A DNA stretch of 64,000 nt from a bacterium (GTDB taxonomy: Bacteria; Electryoneota; RPQS01): assembly GCA_016703065.1 (NCBI GenBank), contig JADJCU010000006.1, positions 180,985-244,984 on the forward strand, written 5' to 3'. Made by a program: the position numbers and the translations under genes. Positions 27,825 to 36,750 of the stretch are shown piece after piece; position 1 is the first letter of the stretch; the number at the start of each line of letters is the position of its first letter. The notes beneath the pieces are model-generated. The model made no database searches and was not told where the DNA came from. It saw only the letters and a program-made list of their open reading frames with translations.

Positions 27825-29698
27825 TGGGTCACGTAGTCGTTGGAACGGCCGGCCACATCGATCACGGCAAGTCATCTCTTGTCCGTGCGCTGACAGGCAC
27901 GGACCCTGATCGACTACCTGAGGAAAAGCGTCGGCAAATTACGATTGATCTTGGTTTTGCCTTCCTCGACGATGTGGCGGCGATCATTGATGTGCCCGGC
28001 CACGAGAAGTTTATTCATCATATGGTCGCCGGCGCAGGCACGATCGACTTCGCCTTGCTTGTCGTTGCGGCTGATGACGGTATCATGCCGCAAACGCGCG
28101 AGCACCTGCACATCCTGCGGTTGCTGGGAGTTCAACGCGGCGCAATTGTCCTGACAAAATGCGAGGTTGCCGAAGACGAATGGCGCGAACTCGTTAAGGA
28201 TCAGATTCGTTCGTCGGTGCGCGGCACGTTTCTCGAATCCGCCACGATATTTGAAGTCGACTCACTGTCTGGTCTTGGCATAGCAGAACTTCGCGCTTTC
28301 TTGCTTTCAGAACTGCCGCGTATTCCGGCCCGTGACAGCCACCGCGTGCTGCGCATCCCGCTTGATCGCGTTTTTTCAATTCATGGACATGGAACGGTTG
28401 TTACGGGTACTGTGGTTTCTGGTGCCGTTGACAAGGACTCTCGCGTTGTCCTTCTGCCCGGCAAAACACCCGCTCGCGTCAAGCAACTTCAGTCGAATGC
28501 GCGGGACTACACAGCACTGGAAGCTGGCATGCGCGCCGCACTAAACCTTGCTGTGGACGATGTGCCCCAACGTGGACAAACGGTTTGTGGTGCCGATACC
28601 CTGCTAACGGCGCGCCGAATCTCCGTTCGAGTCGATGGTATCCCTGACGCTCCGGCAATGAAAGATCGACAGCGAGTGCGGTTGCTGATCGGAACGCATG
28701 AAGTCATGGGAAGATATCGGCTGTTAAGCAGGGAGGAGGGATTTGATCTTGCACTTCTTCTCCTTGACGAGGAAGTCGTCGCCGCATTTTCTGACCACTT
28801 CATCCTTCGCCGTTACTCTCCCGTGGATACGCTGGGCGGCGGGGTCGTTCTTGATGTGGAACCACCGCTGCGGGGGGCACGCAACCGCCAAGAAACGCTC
28901 GCCGCATATCGTCTGCTCGCAACAGTAGCGGAAGACCAGAACCCAGTTGTCTTGTGGGTTAAGCTGCGCGCGCCGTTCGGCGTGGAATTGGCGTATGTTG
29001 CGAAGCTCTTTGCTCTGCCTCTCGATCTTGCCCATGGATTGTTTGCGTCGGAAGAATGGCTTGTTTGCCATGGCCTCGTGGCCCATAAAGAGCGTCTCGC
29101 GGGATGGCAGGAGGCGCTCTTGGCCGTGATCGCAACTCTGCACAAAGAGCAGCCGGCCTCTGCCGGGTTCACTGTTCTACAGATTTCGGCACGCATGGCT
29201 GCCCTAAAGCCCGCGCTGCTTGATTACGCACTGACAAGTCTCGTGCGAATTGGAAAGGCCGTCGAAGAGAACGGCACTTTCAAACTCCCGGGCAGGAGTC
29301 AAGCGGTCGACGCCAAACTGAACGCGCTGATGGAAACCGTGGTAAGTCAGTTAACCGAAGCAGATTTCGCTCCGCCTTCCGCGGGCGCTCTCGCTGAGCT
29401 CCTCAAGTCGCCTCGAACCGAAATCGAAAAGGCGCTCGTGCACGCGCACAAAACAGGCCGCGCTATGCGACTCGGAACAGACCTTTTCTTTGAAAAAGCT
29501 GCATTCGACCGGGCCATAGCTGTTGTGCGACAAATGCTCTCTGCCCGTGGAAACGTGCAGGTATCCGACCTAAGCAAGTCGTTGAACTCCTCGCGCAAGT
29601 ATGTCGTGCCGTTTCTTGAATATCTTGATTCTATTGGTCTGACCGAGCGACGTGAGAACATTCGCGTTCCCGGTCGAAACATAAACTCACAACCCTGA
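27824..29698 (+). CDS. selB: Selenocysteine-specific translation elongation factor
   Basis: SelB is the EF-Tu-like GTPase that brings Sec-tRNA(Sec) to in-frame UGA codons next to a SECIS hairpin. The GTPase motifs are complete: GHIDHGKSSL (G1), DVPGHEKFIHHM (G3) and LTKCE (G4). The SelB form of switch I is recognisable in DRLPEEKRRQITIDLGFA, but the almost invariant Gly before the Ile is Gln here. Beta-barrel domains follow, then the C-terminal winged-helix array that binds SECIS RNA (from about residue 380; last helix set SLNSSRKYVVPFLEYLDSIG). The total of 624 residues is normal. An upstream in-frame start at 27767 overlaps the previous gene and is rejected. Confidence 0.95.
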   Translation: MGHVVVGTAGHIDHGKSSLVRALTGTDPDRLPEEKRRQITIDLGFAFLDDVAAIIDVPGHEKFIHHMVAGAGTIDFALLVVAADDGIMPQTREHLHILRLLGVQRGAIVLTKCEVAEDEWRELVKDQIRSSVRGTFLESATIFEVDSLSGLGIAELRAFLLSELPRIPARDSHRVLRIPLDRVFSIHGHGTVVTGTVVSGAVDKDSRVVLLPGKTPARVKQLQSNARDYTALEAGMRAALNLAVDDVPQRGQTVCGADTLLTARRISVRVDGIPDAPAMKDRQRVRLLIGTHEVMGRYRLLSREEGFDLALLLLDEEVVAAFSDHFILRRYSPVDTLGGGVVLDVEPPLRGARNRQETLAAYRLLATVAEDQNPVVLWVKLRAPFGVELAYVAKLFALPLDLAHGLFASEEWLVCHGLVAHKERLAGWQEALLAVIATLHKEQPASAGFTVLQISARMAALKPALLDYALTSLVRIGKAVEENGTFKLPGRSQAVDAKLNALMETVVSQLTEADFAPPSAGALAELLKSPRTEIEKALVHAHKTGRAMRLGTDLFFEKAAFDRAIAVVRQMLSARGNVQVSDLSKSLNSSRKYVVPFLEYLDSIGLTERRENIRVPGRNINSQP

Positions 29699-29705
29699 TT
29701 GTTCG

Positions 29706-31235
29706 ATGCGCCGCATTATTCTCGCTGTACTTGATGGCTACGGTATCGCAACGCCTTCACCGACAAACGCAATCACCTCTGCAAATACTCCCTTTCTTGA
29801 TCGCATGTGGACGGAGAACCCACATGCCACTCTGATAACTTCAGGTGAAGACGTTGGTCTGCCGCCAGGCCAGATGGGGAATAGCGAGGTCGGCCACCTA
29901 AATATTGGTGCTGGCCGCGTCGTGTACCAGGACATTACACGCATCGATTTGTCTATCCGAACCGGTGAGTTCTACTCGAATGCCGTCTTGCTCGAACTTA
30001 TCAGATCGCTCAAACGCGAGGGCCGCGCGCTACACCTGGTTGGCTTGGTGAGCGACGGCGGCGTGCATTCGTCGGTCCGGCATATTCGGGCCATTCTGGA
30101 AACCTGCAAGCGTGAGAGTTTTGATCAAGTCGTTATTCATGTCTTCACTGATGGGCGCGACACACCGCCGCACTCGGGCATGGACCATGTTCGTATGCTT
30201 CAATCATGGACAGATGAATTTGAAATAGGAAAAATCGCGACGGTCATCGGTCGCTACTATGCCATGGACCGAGACAAGCGTTGGGATCGACTCGAAAAGG
30301 CCTATCGTGCTCTGTGTCACGGTGAAGGCAACGTCGCCGCTTCACCAATCGAAGCAATTCAAGCGTCTTATGACTCCGGCGTCACTGACGAGTTTATCTT
30401 ACCTGCTGTAATCCAACCTGAGAATTCCGCGCTGCGCATTAAACAAGGTGATGGGATTCTATTCTTCAACTTTCGATCCGATCGCGCCCGTCAACTAACA
30501 CAAGCGCTGACGAATGCCGCATTCTCTGAGTTTGAGTGCAGAGTCAAAGTTGACCGGTACGTCACAATGACGCAGTATCACGAGGCGTACACTTTTCCGG
30601 TCCTGTTTCCGCCTCAACAAATGACTAATCTCCTTGGCGGCGTGTTGGCCGACCAAGCGAAAAAGCAACTGCGTCTCGCCGAAACCGAAAAGTACCCTCA
30701 CGTGACGTTCTTCTTTAACGGAGGCGACGACACGCCGTTTCCAGGCGAAGACCGGATTCTTGTGCAATCGCCAAAGGTCGCGACTTACGACATGCAGCCT
30801 GAGATGAGTGAGCCGGAGGTTACGAGCAAGCTCTGTGAAGCTATCCTGTCGAAGACGTACGATTTCATTTGTGTCAACTTTGCGAATTGCGATATGGTTG
30901 GGCACACTGGCGTCTTGGATGCCGCGATCAAAGCCGTTGAGGCCGCGAACCATGGTGCCGAACGCATGTGCGCAGCAGCCGTTCAAAGCGGGTATGCCGT
31001 GTTGATCACCGCAGATCACGGTAACGCCGAACAGATGTGGGATCCGATAACCAACGGTCCGCATACAGCGCACACGACGAACCCTGTTCCGGTGGCTTTG
31101 GTCAATGCAGATCCGCTCTTCACGTTGCGCGACGGCGGTCGGTTGGCGGACCTCGCTCCGACCGTGCTCGAATCCTTGGGAATCGCTCAGCCGTCCGAGA
31201 TGACGGGTCGGTCTCTGCTGTGTTCCAATCGATAA
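29706..31235 (+). CDS. gpmI: 2,3-bisphosphoglycerate-independent phosphoglycerate mutase
   Basis: This Mn-dependent glycolytic enzyme interconverts 3- and 2-phosphoglycerate. It is complete at 509 residues. The first metal ligands lie in LAVLDGYGIA, the phosphoserine nucleophile in GQMGNSEVGHLNIGAGR, and further ligands in VSDGGVHSS, FTDGRDTPPHS, VNFANCDMVGHTG and LITADHGNAEQM. It starts seven bases after selB. Its 3' end overlaps the next gene's GTG start. Confidence 0.95.
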   Translation: MRRIILAVLDGYGIATPSPTNAITSANTPFLDRMWTENPHATLITSGEDVGLPPGQMGNSEVGHLNIGAGRVVYQDITRIDLSIRTGEFYSNAVLLELIRSLKREGRALHLVGLVSDGGVHSSVRHIRAILETCKRESFDQVVIHVFTDGRDTPPHSGMDHVRMLQSWTDEFEIGKIATVIGRYYAMDRDKRWDRLEKAYRALCHGEGNVAASPIEAIQASYDSGVTDEFILPAVIQPENSALRIKQGDGILFFNFRSDRARQLTQALTNAAFSEFECRVKVDRYVTMTQYHEAYTFPVLFPPQQMTNLLGGVLADQAKKQLRLAETEKYPHVTFFFNGGDDTPFPGEDRILVQSPKVATYDMQPEMSEPEVTSKLCEAILSKTYDFICVNFANCDMVGHTGVLDAAIKAVEAANHGAERMCAAAVQSGYAVLITADHGNAEQMWDPITNGPHTAHTTNPVPVALVNADPLFTLRDGGRLADLAPTVLESLGIAQPSEMTGRSLLCSNR

Positions 31236-32380
31236 ACACATCGGTTGAGCGATCCCTTATCGGGTTGTTGCTCGTGGCGGGATTGGCCTTGCGTGTGTAT
31301 TTCTTGATCGCGACGCCCTATCACGAACCGGCGCGCATAGGAGCCCTCTCTGCCTACAACGATGAGCCTGCCCATGTCGCGTACACCCTGCACATTCTTG
31401 AAACAGGCAAGCTTCCGTCAGCCGGCGAGCCAATCACGCGTTCTTTGACTGCTGTGCGGCCAACGTTTGAGAATTTCCAATCGCCGCTTTACTACATGAT
31501 TCATTCCGGTGTTTGCCGATCAATCAAGGCAACCACTGAACGTGATGTCATGTTGACAGGTCGGGTGCTGTCGCTGCTCTGTATGGTGGGCATCGTCTGG
31601 ACGGCTCATACCATTACGCGACAATTACGCACTAACGGTGGGAATTGGATTGTCATGCTTACAGTCCTGACTCTGTCAGGAGTGTTCGTCCGCTTCTCAA
31701 CGCAGTCAGGTAACGAGGCGATGGCGTGGTTACTTAGCGGACTCGTAATGCTGACAGTATTGCGCTTGGATGAACGAGCTAATGCGAGACCGCTGTATGC
31801 GATGGCAATTCTGTTTGTGCTTGGCGTGTATACAAAACTCTCGTTGCTGATCTTGCTGCCGGTAATTGCACTGGCGATCTACGAATCCGGGAAAGCCCTC
31901 CCGCGTGTTGCATGGATGGCCACGGTGTTCATCCTTATTGGCGTAAGTCCATTGATGATTTACAACATTGCGGTTTTCGGCAGTGCCATTCCACTTGCAA
32001 TCGGATTCGGCGCCCCGATTTGGCGATGGCCAACGTTTGACACGGTTCTTTATCTCGTGCGCTCATCATTGTTTCCATGGAGCGAATTGTGGCGCTCGTG
32101 GATTGGGGTGTTGCTCATGAGTCCGGCGCTGATTTGCATTTCGTGGCTAACTGTTCGCGCCATGGTTCGTCGGACCGCAAGCTGGAGCCTTGCGCTTTTG
32201 TTGTCTGCGGCCGCCGCTTATCTCTGGCTAAATTTGCGCTATGACCAAGCGGAAGGAAGATACCTGTTTGTGGCCTGGCCGGCCGCTGTACCTGTGCTCG
32301 CATCGACGCAAATCAACGCGCCTGTCGTATTTATGACCGTAGCGGTATTCACTCTTCCATATTTGCTCTTTGTCATCTGA
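31220..32380 (+). CDS. Polytopic membrane glycosyltransferase-like protein (GT-C/DUF2142 type)
   Basis: The protein has about 386 residues with roughly ten predicted membrane helices, beginning at SLIGLLLVAGLALRVYFLIA. After the first helix there is an exposed loop with YNDEPAHVAYTLHILE; an acidic pair followed by PAH is typical of GT-C lipid-linked sugar transferases, where the Asp is catalytic. It is the first of four genes in a surface-polysaccharide group. The GTG at 31220, inside the gpmI end, is preferred over a longer form from 31037 that would read far into gpmI. Confidence 0.7.
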   Translation: MFQSINTSVERSLIGLLLVAGLALRVYFLIATPYHEPARIGALSAYNDEPAHVAYTLHILETGKLPSAGEPITRSLTAVRPTFENFQSPLYYMIHSGVCRSIKATTERDVMLTGRVLSLLCMVGIVWTAHTITRQLRTNGGNWIVMLTVLTLSGVFVRFSTQSGNEAMAWLLSGLVMLTVLRLDERANARPLYAMAILFVLGVYTKLSLLILLPVIALAIYESGKALPRVAWMATVFILIGVSPLMIYNIAVFGSAIPLAIGFGAPIWRWPTFDTVLYLVRSSLFPWSELWRSWIGVLLMSPALICISWLTVRAMVRRTASWSLALLLSAAAAYLWLNLRYDQAEGRYLFVAWPAAVPVLASTQINAPVVFMTVAVFTLPYLLFVI

Positions 32381-33845
32381 CGGCATTGCATCAAAGCTAA
32401 AGTCATTGACCAGAGAGTCAATCGTGTACGGTCTGGCGCACGTCCTGACCCGTTCGGTCACGTTTCTGCTCCTGCCGTACTATAGCCACAAGATCTCAGC
32501 GGCCGAGTATGGCGAGCTGTCACTCTACTTCATGTTTCTTGCGGTCGTACAGACCTTCTATGTGTACGGCCTTGATGTCGCGTATCTCCGCTATTACAAT
32601 TTAGCGGATCACGGACGGTCTAAGGCGCAGGTAAACGGCTCCGTTCTGATTGCCACGTTGATTTCGACCGCAGTTCTAAGCATTGCACTTGCCGGGCTTG
32701 CGGTTCCGCTTGGTTCGCTGCTGATCGACAAACCGCTCGTTTCCGCGACTGTGGCTAAGGGAGTTCTGATCTGCGTTGGCATTCTGATCTTTGACACAAT
32801 CAGTACGTATCCGTTTCTGAAACTGCGGAGCGACAACCGGCCGTTGGTATTCGCGGGACAGAAATTAATCAACGTCACTCTGAACATTGCGTTGAATGTC
32901 CTGCTCGTCGGTCACTACGCGCTTGGTGTTTCTGGTGTGCTGTATGCCAACTTGATTTCAAGCGCCGTAACGTGCGCGCTTCTTCTGCCCGGCATCTTGC
33001 GGGCCAGTGAGTTGCACATGGACTGGCCGCTGTTGCGCGAAATGTTAAAGTTTGGCCTTCCAAACATACCGACGTATCTGTCCGTAATGATCGTTGAACT
33101 CGCTGGACGCAAGGCAATCGAGCTCTATCGTGGCGTCGAGGAGGCCGGCTTGTATTCGGCGGGCTGCAAATTGGGGATGTTTATGGGTGTAGTGAATGCC
33201 GCCTACCGCTTTGCTTGGCAGCCGTTCTTTCTTAAACACGCGCAGGATCAGCAAGCGCAAACGCTGTTTTCGAAAGCGATGACATACTATCTTCTCGCTG
33301 CGTGTGCGTTCTTGGTCTGGCTGTCTTTGCTTGGACGTGACCTCCTGACCGCGAACTGGCCGGTGGTTGGCCAGATCATTGCACCGGCGTTCTGGGGTGG
33401 ATTGTCCGTTTTTCCGATAATTCTTGCCGCGCATATTTTTGACGGCATCTACGCGAACCTGATGGTCGGAATCTATTTGAAGAAGGCGACTCGTAAGTTG
33501 CCTGCAGTAACAGGAGTGGCCGCAGCGTTCACGATCGCAGCAAATATCGCGTTAGTCCCGGCACTCGGGATGATGGCTTCCGCGTGGATTACGTTTGCCG
33601 CGTTTCTTATTCAAGCGGTCTTGCTCTACCGCGTTGTATGGCGACTCTATCCCGTGCACTATGAATGGAAGCGCATCGCCCTGCTCGGTCTCGTGACGAT
33701 CGTATTCACACTTGTGGCAACGCTGGCTGATGTTTCATTAGGTTGGCGAATCGCCCTGGCGTTCGCTTTTCCGATTGTGATTGTGGTACTTCGCTTTTTC
33801 CCGGAAAGTGAGATTGTTGCCATCAAACGGCTCATCCGACGGTGA
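32370..33845 (+). CDS. Oligosaccharide flippase (Wzx/MATE-like)
   Basis: This is a 491-residue membrane protein with about 12-14 hydrophobic helices and the N-terminal pattern of polysaccharide transporters (SIVYGLAHVLTRSVTFLLLP followed by YYSHKISAAEYGELS). Members move undecaprenyl-linked repeat units across the inner membrane. The start appears to be a TTG at 32370 overlapping the preceding stop; the ATG-less start is slightly uncertain. Overlaps on both sides tie it to the neighbouring glycosyltransferase genes. Confidence 0.85.
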   Translation: MSSDGIASKLKSLTRESIVYGLAHVLTRSVTFLLLPYYSHKISAAEYGELSLYFMFLAVVQTFYVYGLDVAYLRYYNLADHGRSKAQVNGSVLIATLISTAVLSIALAGLAVPLGSLLIDKPLVSATVAKGVLICVGILIFDTISTYPFLKLRSDNRPLVFAGQKLINVTLNIALNVLLVGHYALGVSGVLYANLISSAVTCALLLPGILRASELHMDWPLLREMLKFGLPNIPTYLSVMIVELAGRKAIELYRGVEEAGLYSAGCKLGMFMGVVNAAYRFAWQPFFLKHAQDQQAQTLFSKAMTYYLLAACAFLVWLSLLGRDLLTANWPVVGQIIAPAFWGGLSVFPIILAAHIFDGIYANLMVGIYLKKATRKLPAVTGVAAAFTIAANIALVPALGMMASAWITFAAFLIQAVLLYRVVWRLYPVHYEWKRIALLGLVTIVFTLVATLADVSLGWRIALAFAFPIVIVVLRFFPESEIVAIKRLIRR

Positions 33846-34924
33846 AGTTTCTCTACATCGCGCCGGAACACGTCTCCGGTACTCTGTCCCTCTTCAAGCG
33901 CGAGCACGAACGACGCGGCGATACGTGTAGATTCATCACGTTCTGGCATAGCAGATGGAATTTCCCGGATGATATCTGCCTGAATTTGGCCGGTATGCCT
34001 GATCGCGCCTGGGTCCGCGGGCTAAGGCAGCTGTTGGCACATGATCCCCACAAGGTGCCGTCACGCATCAGGGACGGCAAGCTGCCCGTTTGGAAACCAA
34101 ATTGGGCAGTTCGTGCGCTCTTCAGCTTGCGTGACGAGCACAACTGGAGACAAGTCTCGAAGGCAATCAGTGATTTCGCGCTCTTTGATTTTGACATATT
34201 GCAGCTTGATGGCGGATCCGACTTCACGCGCGATGCTCGTTTTGCGCGCAGTTTCGCGTCACGAGGTAAGCACGTCGTGTCATATTTCCACGGTTCCGAT
34301 TTGCGTTCACGCGGATATGTACCGGCAGTTGACGAAGTTACAGGACTTCGCCTTACGCCAGAATGGGATTTACTTGATCTCGACCAAAGGTTGAACTACC
34401 TCTATTTGCCCTTTGACAGCTCGATCATTCCCCGCAAGAAGTTGGAAATCGGCAAGACAATTCGTATTGGACACGCGGCCCGCAACCCGCTGAAAGGTAC
34501 TGCTGCAGTGGAGTCAGTTGTGCGGGACCTTGGGCAAACGAATCCGATCGAGCTTGTATTAATTAAGGATGTGTCGTATTCGGAGTCGTTGCGACTCAAA
34601 ATGACCTGCGACATCTTTATTGATCAACTGACCAATGCAGGTGGATGGGGCTACGGTATGAGCGGCGTCGAAGCGCTTGCGATGCGCATACCCGTGATCA
34701 CCAACGTTCCGCCACAAATGGACAAGTATCTCGGCGAACATCCTTTCGTCCACGCCGACGAAAGCACATTGCGTTTTGTACTTCAGGACTTGATTTCGGA
34801 CACGACTACATGGCAAGGACGAGCGGACTCTGGCCGCGAGTGGGTTCTTGAACGTCACGATATTCGCAAAGTCGCTGACGTGCTCTATGGACACTATCGG
34901 CAGCTCGGCTGGCTGCGCACATGA
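33842..34924 (+). CDS. Glycosyltransferase, GT4-like
   Basis: A soluble protein of 360 residues with the two-Rossmann-fold layout of GT-B enzymes. The N-terminal half begins MKFLYIAPEHVSGTLSLFKR and has VVSYFHGSDLRSRGY. The C-terminal half has IRIGHAARNPLKGTAAV, where a Lys-Gly pair near a sugar-nucleotide loop is expected, and the donor-binding region GMSGVEALAMRIPVITNVPP. The family is clear but donor and acceptor are unknown. Start is GTG at 33842, overlapping the flippase stop; its own stop overlaps the next ATG. Confidence 0.78.
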   Translation: MKFLYIAPEHVSGTLSLFKREHERRGDTCRFITFWHSRWNFPDDICLNLAGMPDRAWVRGLRQLLAHDPHKVPSRIRDGKLPVWKPNWAVRALFSLRDEHNWRQVSKAISDFALFDFDILQLDGGSDFTRDARFARSFASRGKHVVSYFHGSDLRSRGYVPAVDEVTGLRLTPEWDLLDLDQRLNYLYLPFDSSIIPRKKLEIGKTIRIGHAARNPLKGTAAVESVVRDLGQTNPIELVLIKDVSYSESLRLKMTCDIFIDQLTNAGGWGYGMSGVEALAMRIPVITNVPPQMDKYLGEHPFVHADESTLRFVLQDLISDTTTWQGRADSGREWVLERHDIRKVADVLYGHYRQLGWLRT

Positions 34925-35864
34925 AGATAAGCGTCGTTGTTATCTCTTACAATCAACGCGCCTTCATTGAGCGCCTCACCACGCAACTGCTGGACCAGGA
35001 TTTTGCCGCGACGGACTATGAGATTGTCATTGTCGAATGCTGTTCCAATGACGGTACTCCAGATTGGCTGGCTGATTTTCGCGATGCACGGGTCGTGGCG
35101 CTGCCGTTAGGCTACAAATGCAATCGCTCGCACGGGCGGAACCGAGGTATTGAGGCCGCCCGCGGTGAAATCGTCATTATGATTGACGGTGATCATACGA
35201 TTCAACGCGCTTTCTTGAGCGTGCATTGGCGCGCCCATGCAAAATTGCAGTGTGCTATCGTCGGGAAATCAGATTTCGTGGATCACCCCGAGTATCGCGC
35301 TTTGAACGCTTACTTGAATGGCGGAGGTGCCGCGAAGCTTCCACTTGAGGCTCCGCTCCCTGGTCGCTATTGTCTAACGCCCAATTGCTCAGTACCCAAA
35401 AGGGTGCTTGTTGCCATCGGACTTTTTGATGAAGCTTTTGACAAATGGGGTGGGGAAGACCTTGATCTCGGCTTGCGTATTGAGGACGCCGATGTTCCAA
35501 TTTTCGCTGAGCCCAACGCGTTGGCATTGCATCACCACCATCGGCCGATCAGGAGCTTCTTGAGAACCTCCGGCTCTACGGTGGCGATGGTATTCCGCTC
35601 CTCCTGAGAAAACACCCAAGGCTCTTTCGCGAACTAAATCTTGACCGACTGTTCTCTAACCCGTTTGAAGACAATCGGTACAGCGCAAGCACACGATTAC
35701 TCGCTCGCGCGCTCTGTTGCTGGGCGATATTCGCACCGTGTGTGTGGTTCGCGCACTTAGGACGAAGATACCGGTTGCCCCGCGTTCTGTTCGACTATTT
35801 GCATTTGCGTCAGTATGCCTTCGGATTCCGCGATTCCGGTACGCTCGCATCACTTCAGAAGTAA
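34921..35864 (+). CDS. Glycosyltransferase family 2 (frameshift near 35550)
   Basis: The N-terminal GT-A domain shows KISVVVISYNQRAFIERLT, IVECCSNDGTPDWL and a DxD-like motif in IMIDGDHTIQRA, with the catalytic-base region FDKWGGEDLDLGLRI (ED motif). After HHHH at about 35545 the frame breaks; one restored base gives ADQELLENLRLYGGDGIPLL and a continuous C-terminal part with a hydrophobic, Trp/Cys-rich stretch to a TAA at 35862-35864. The restored protein has about 314 residues. The last of the polysaccharide genes; folD follows after three bases. Confidence 0.8.
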
Positions 35865-35867
35865 CAT

Positions 35868-36749
35868 ATGGCCAGGATAATTGACGGCTCGACCGTTTCC
35901 AGAACGATTCAAACTCAGTTAGCGCTCGACGTAGCCGATTTTGTCAAAGCTACGGGCTTCACGCCCGGTCTTGCGGTCGTGTTAATTGGCGATGATCCAG
36001 CCTCTGCGGTATATGTGAGGTCAACGGGCAAAGCATCGCAGAAGCTTGGTATGAAGTCCGAGACAATTGTACTCCCTTCAGATACCCCTCGCGAACGAGT
36101 GCTCGATGTCGTGGCGGAACTGAATGAAGACCAGTCAATTAACGGCATTCTCGTGCAATTGCCTCTGCCCAGGCACCTTGATTCCGATGAAGTGATAGAT
36201 GCCATCGACCCGCGTAAGGACGTGGACGGCCTTCATCCTGCCAATGCTGGATTGCTAAGTCTTGGCAGACCTCGGTTTGTGCCTTGCACTCCCGCTGGAA
36301 TCGTCGAACTGCTGAAGGCCGATAACACCCTGACGACCGGCAAACATGTAGTCGTACTTGGTCGTTCGAATCTTGTCGGTCGCCCAATTGCGACCCTGCT
36401 TTCCCTGAAAGGCGAACCCGGCGACGCCACTGTGACGATATGTCACTCACGGTCTCGCAACCTCGCTGAACTGACTCGCAGCGCGGATATTCTCATTGTC
36501 GCCATTGGACAGCCCCATTTTATCACTGCGAACATGGTCGGTGACAACTCGGTGATCATTGATGTTGGTATTCACAGACTTCCCGAGTCGGAGGGTGGCG
36601 GCCTATGCGGTGATGTGGATTTCAGTCCGGTAGCTGCCCGAGTGGCGGCCATCACGCCGGTGCCGGGCGGAGTGGGACCGATGACTATCGCAATGCTCAT
36701 GAGAAATACATTTGCCGCGGCGCGGCACTCTGTCGCCAGTCGAATGTGA
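35868..36749 (+). CDS. folD: Bifunctional methylenetetrahydrofolate dehydrogenase/cyclohydrolase
   Basis: FolD oxidises 5,10-methylene-THF with NADP and hydrolyses the product to 10-formyl-THF. Signatures are VVLIGDDPASAVYVRSTGKA with the catalytic Lys, ILVQLPLPRHLDSDEVIDAI, the PRKDVDGLHPANAG loop, PCTPAGIVELL, and VVVLGRSNLVGRPIATLL in the Rossmann part. The end TPVPGGVGPMTIAMLMRNT is diagnostic. 293 residues, complete. The stop is one base from the mpl ATG. Confidence 0.95.
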   Translation: MARIIDGSTVSRTIQTQLALDVADFVKATGFTPGLAVVLIGDDPASAVYVRSTGKASQKLGMKSETIVLPSDTPRERVLDVVAELNEDQSINGILVQLPLPRHLDSDEVIDAIDPRKDVDGLHPANAGLLSLGRPRFVPCTPAGIVELLKADNTLTTGKHVVVLGRSNLVGRPIATLLSLKGEPGDATVTICHSRSRNLAELTRSADILIVAIGQPHFITANMVGDNSVIIDVGIHRLPESEGGGLCGDVDFSPVAARVAAITPVPGGVGPMTIAMLMRNTFAAARHSVASRM

Positions 36750-36750
36750 A

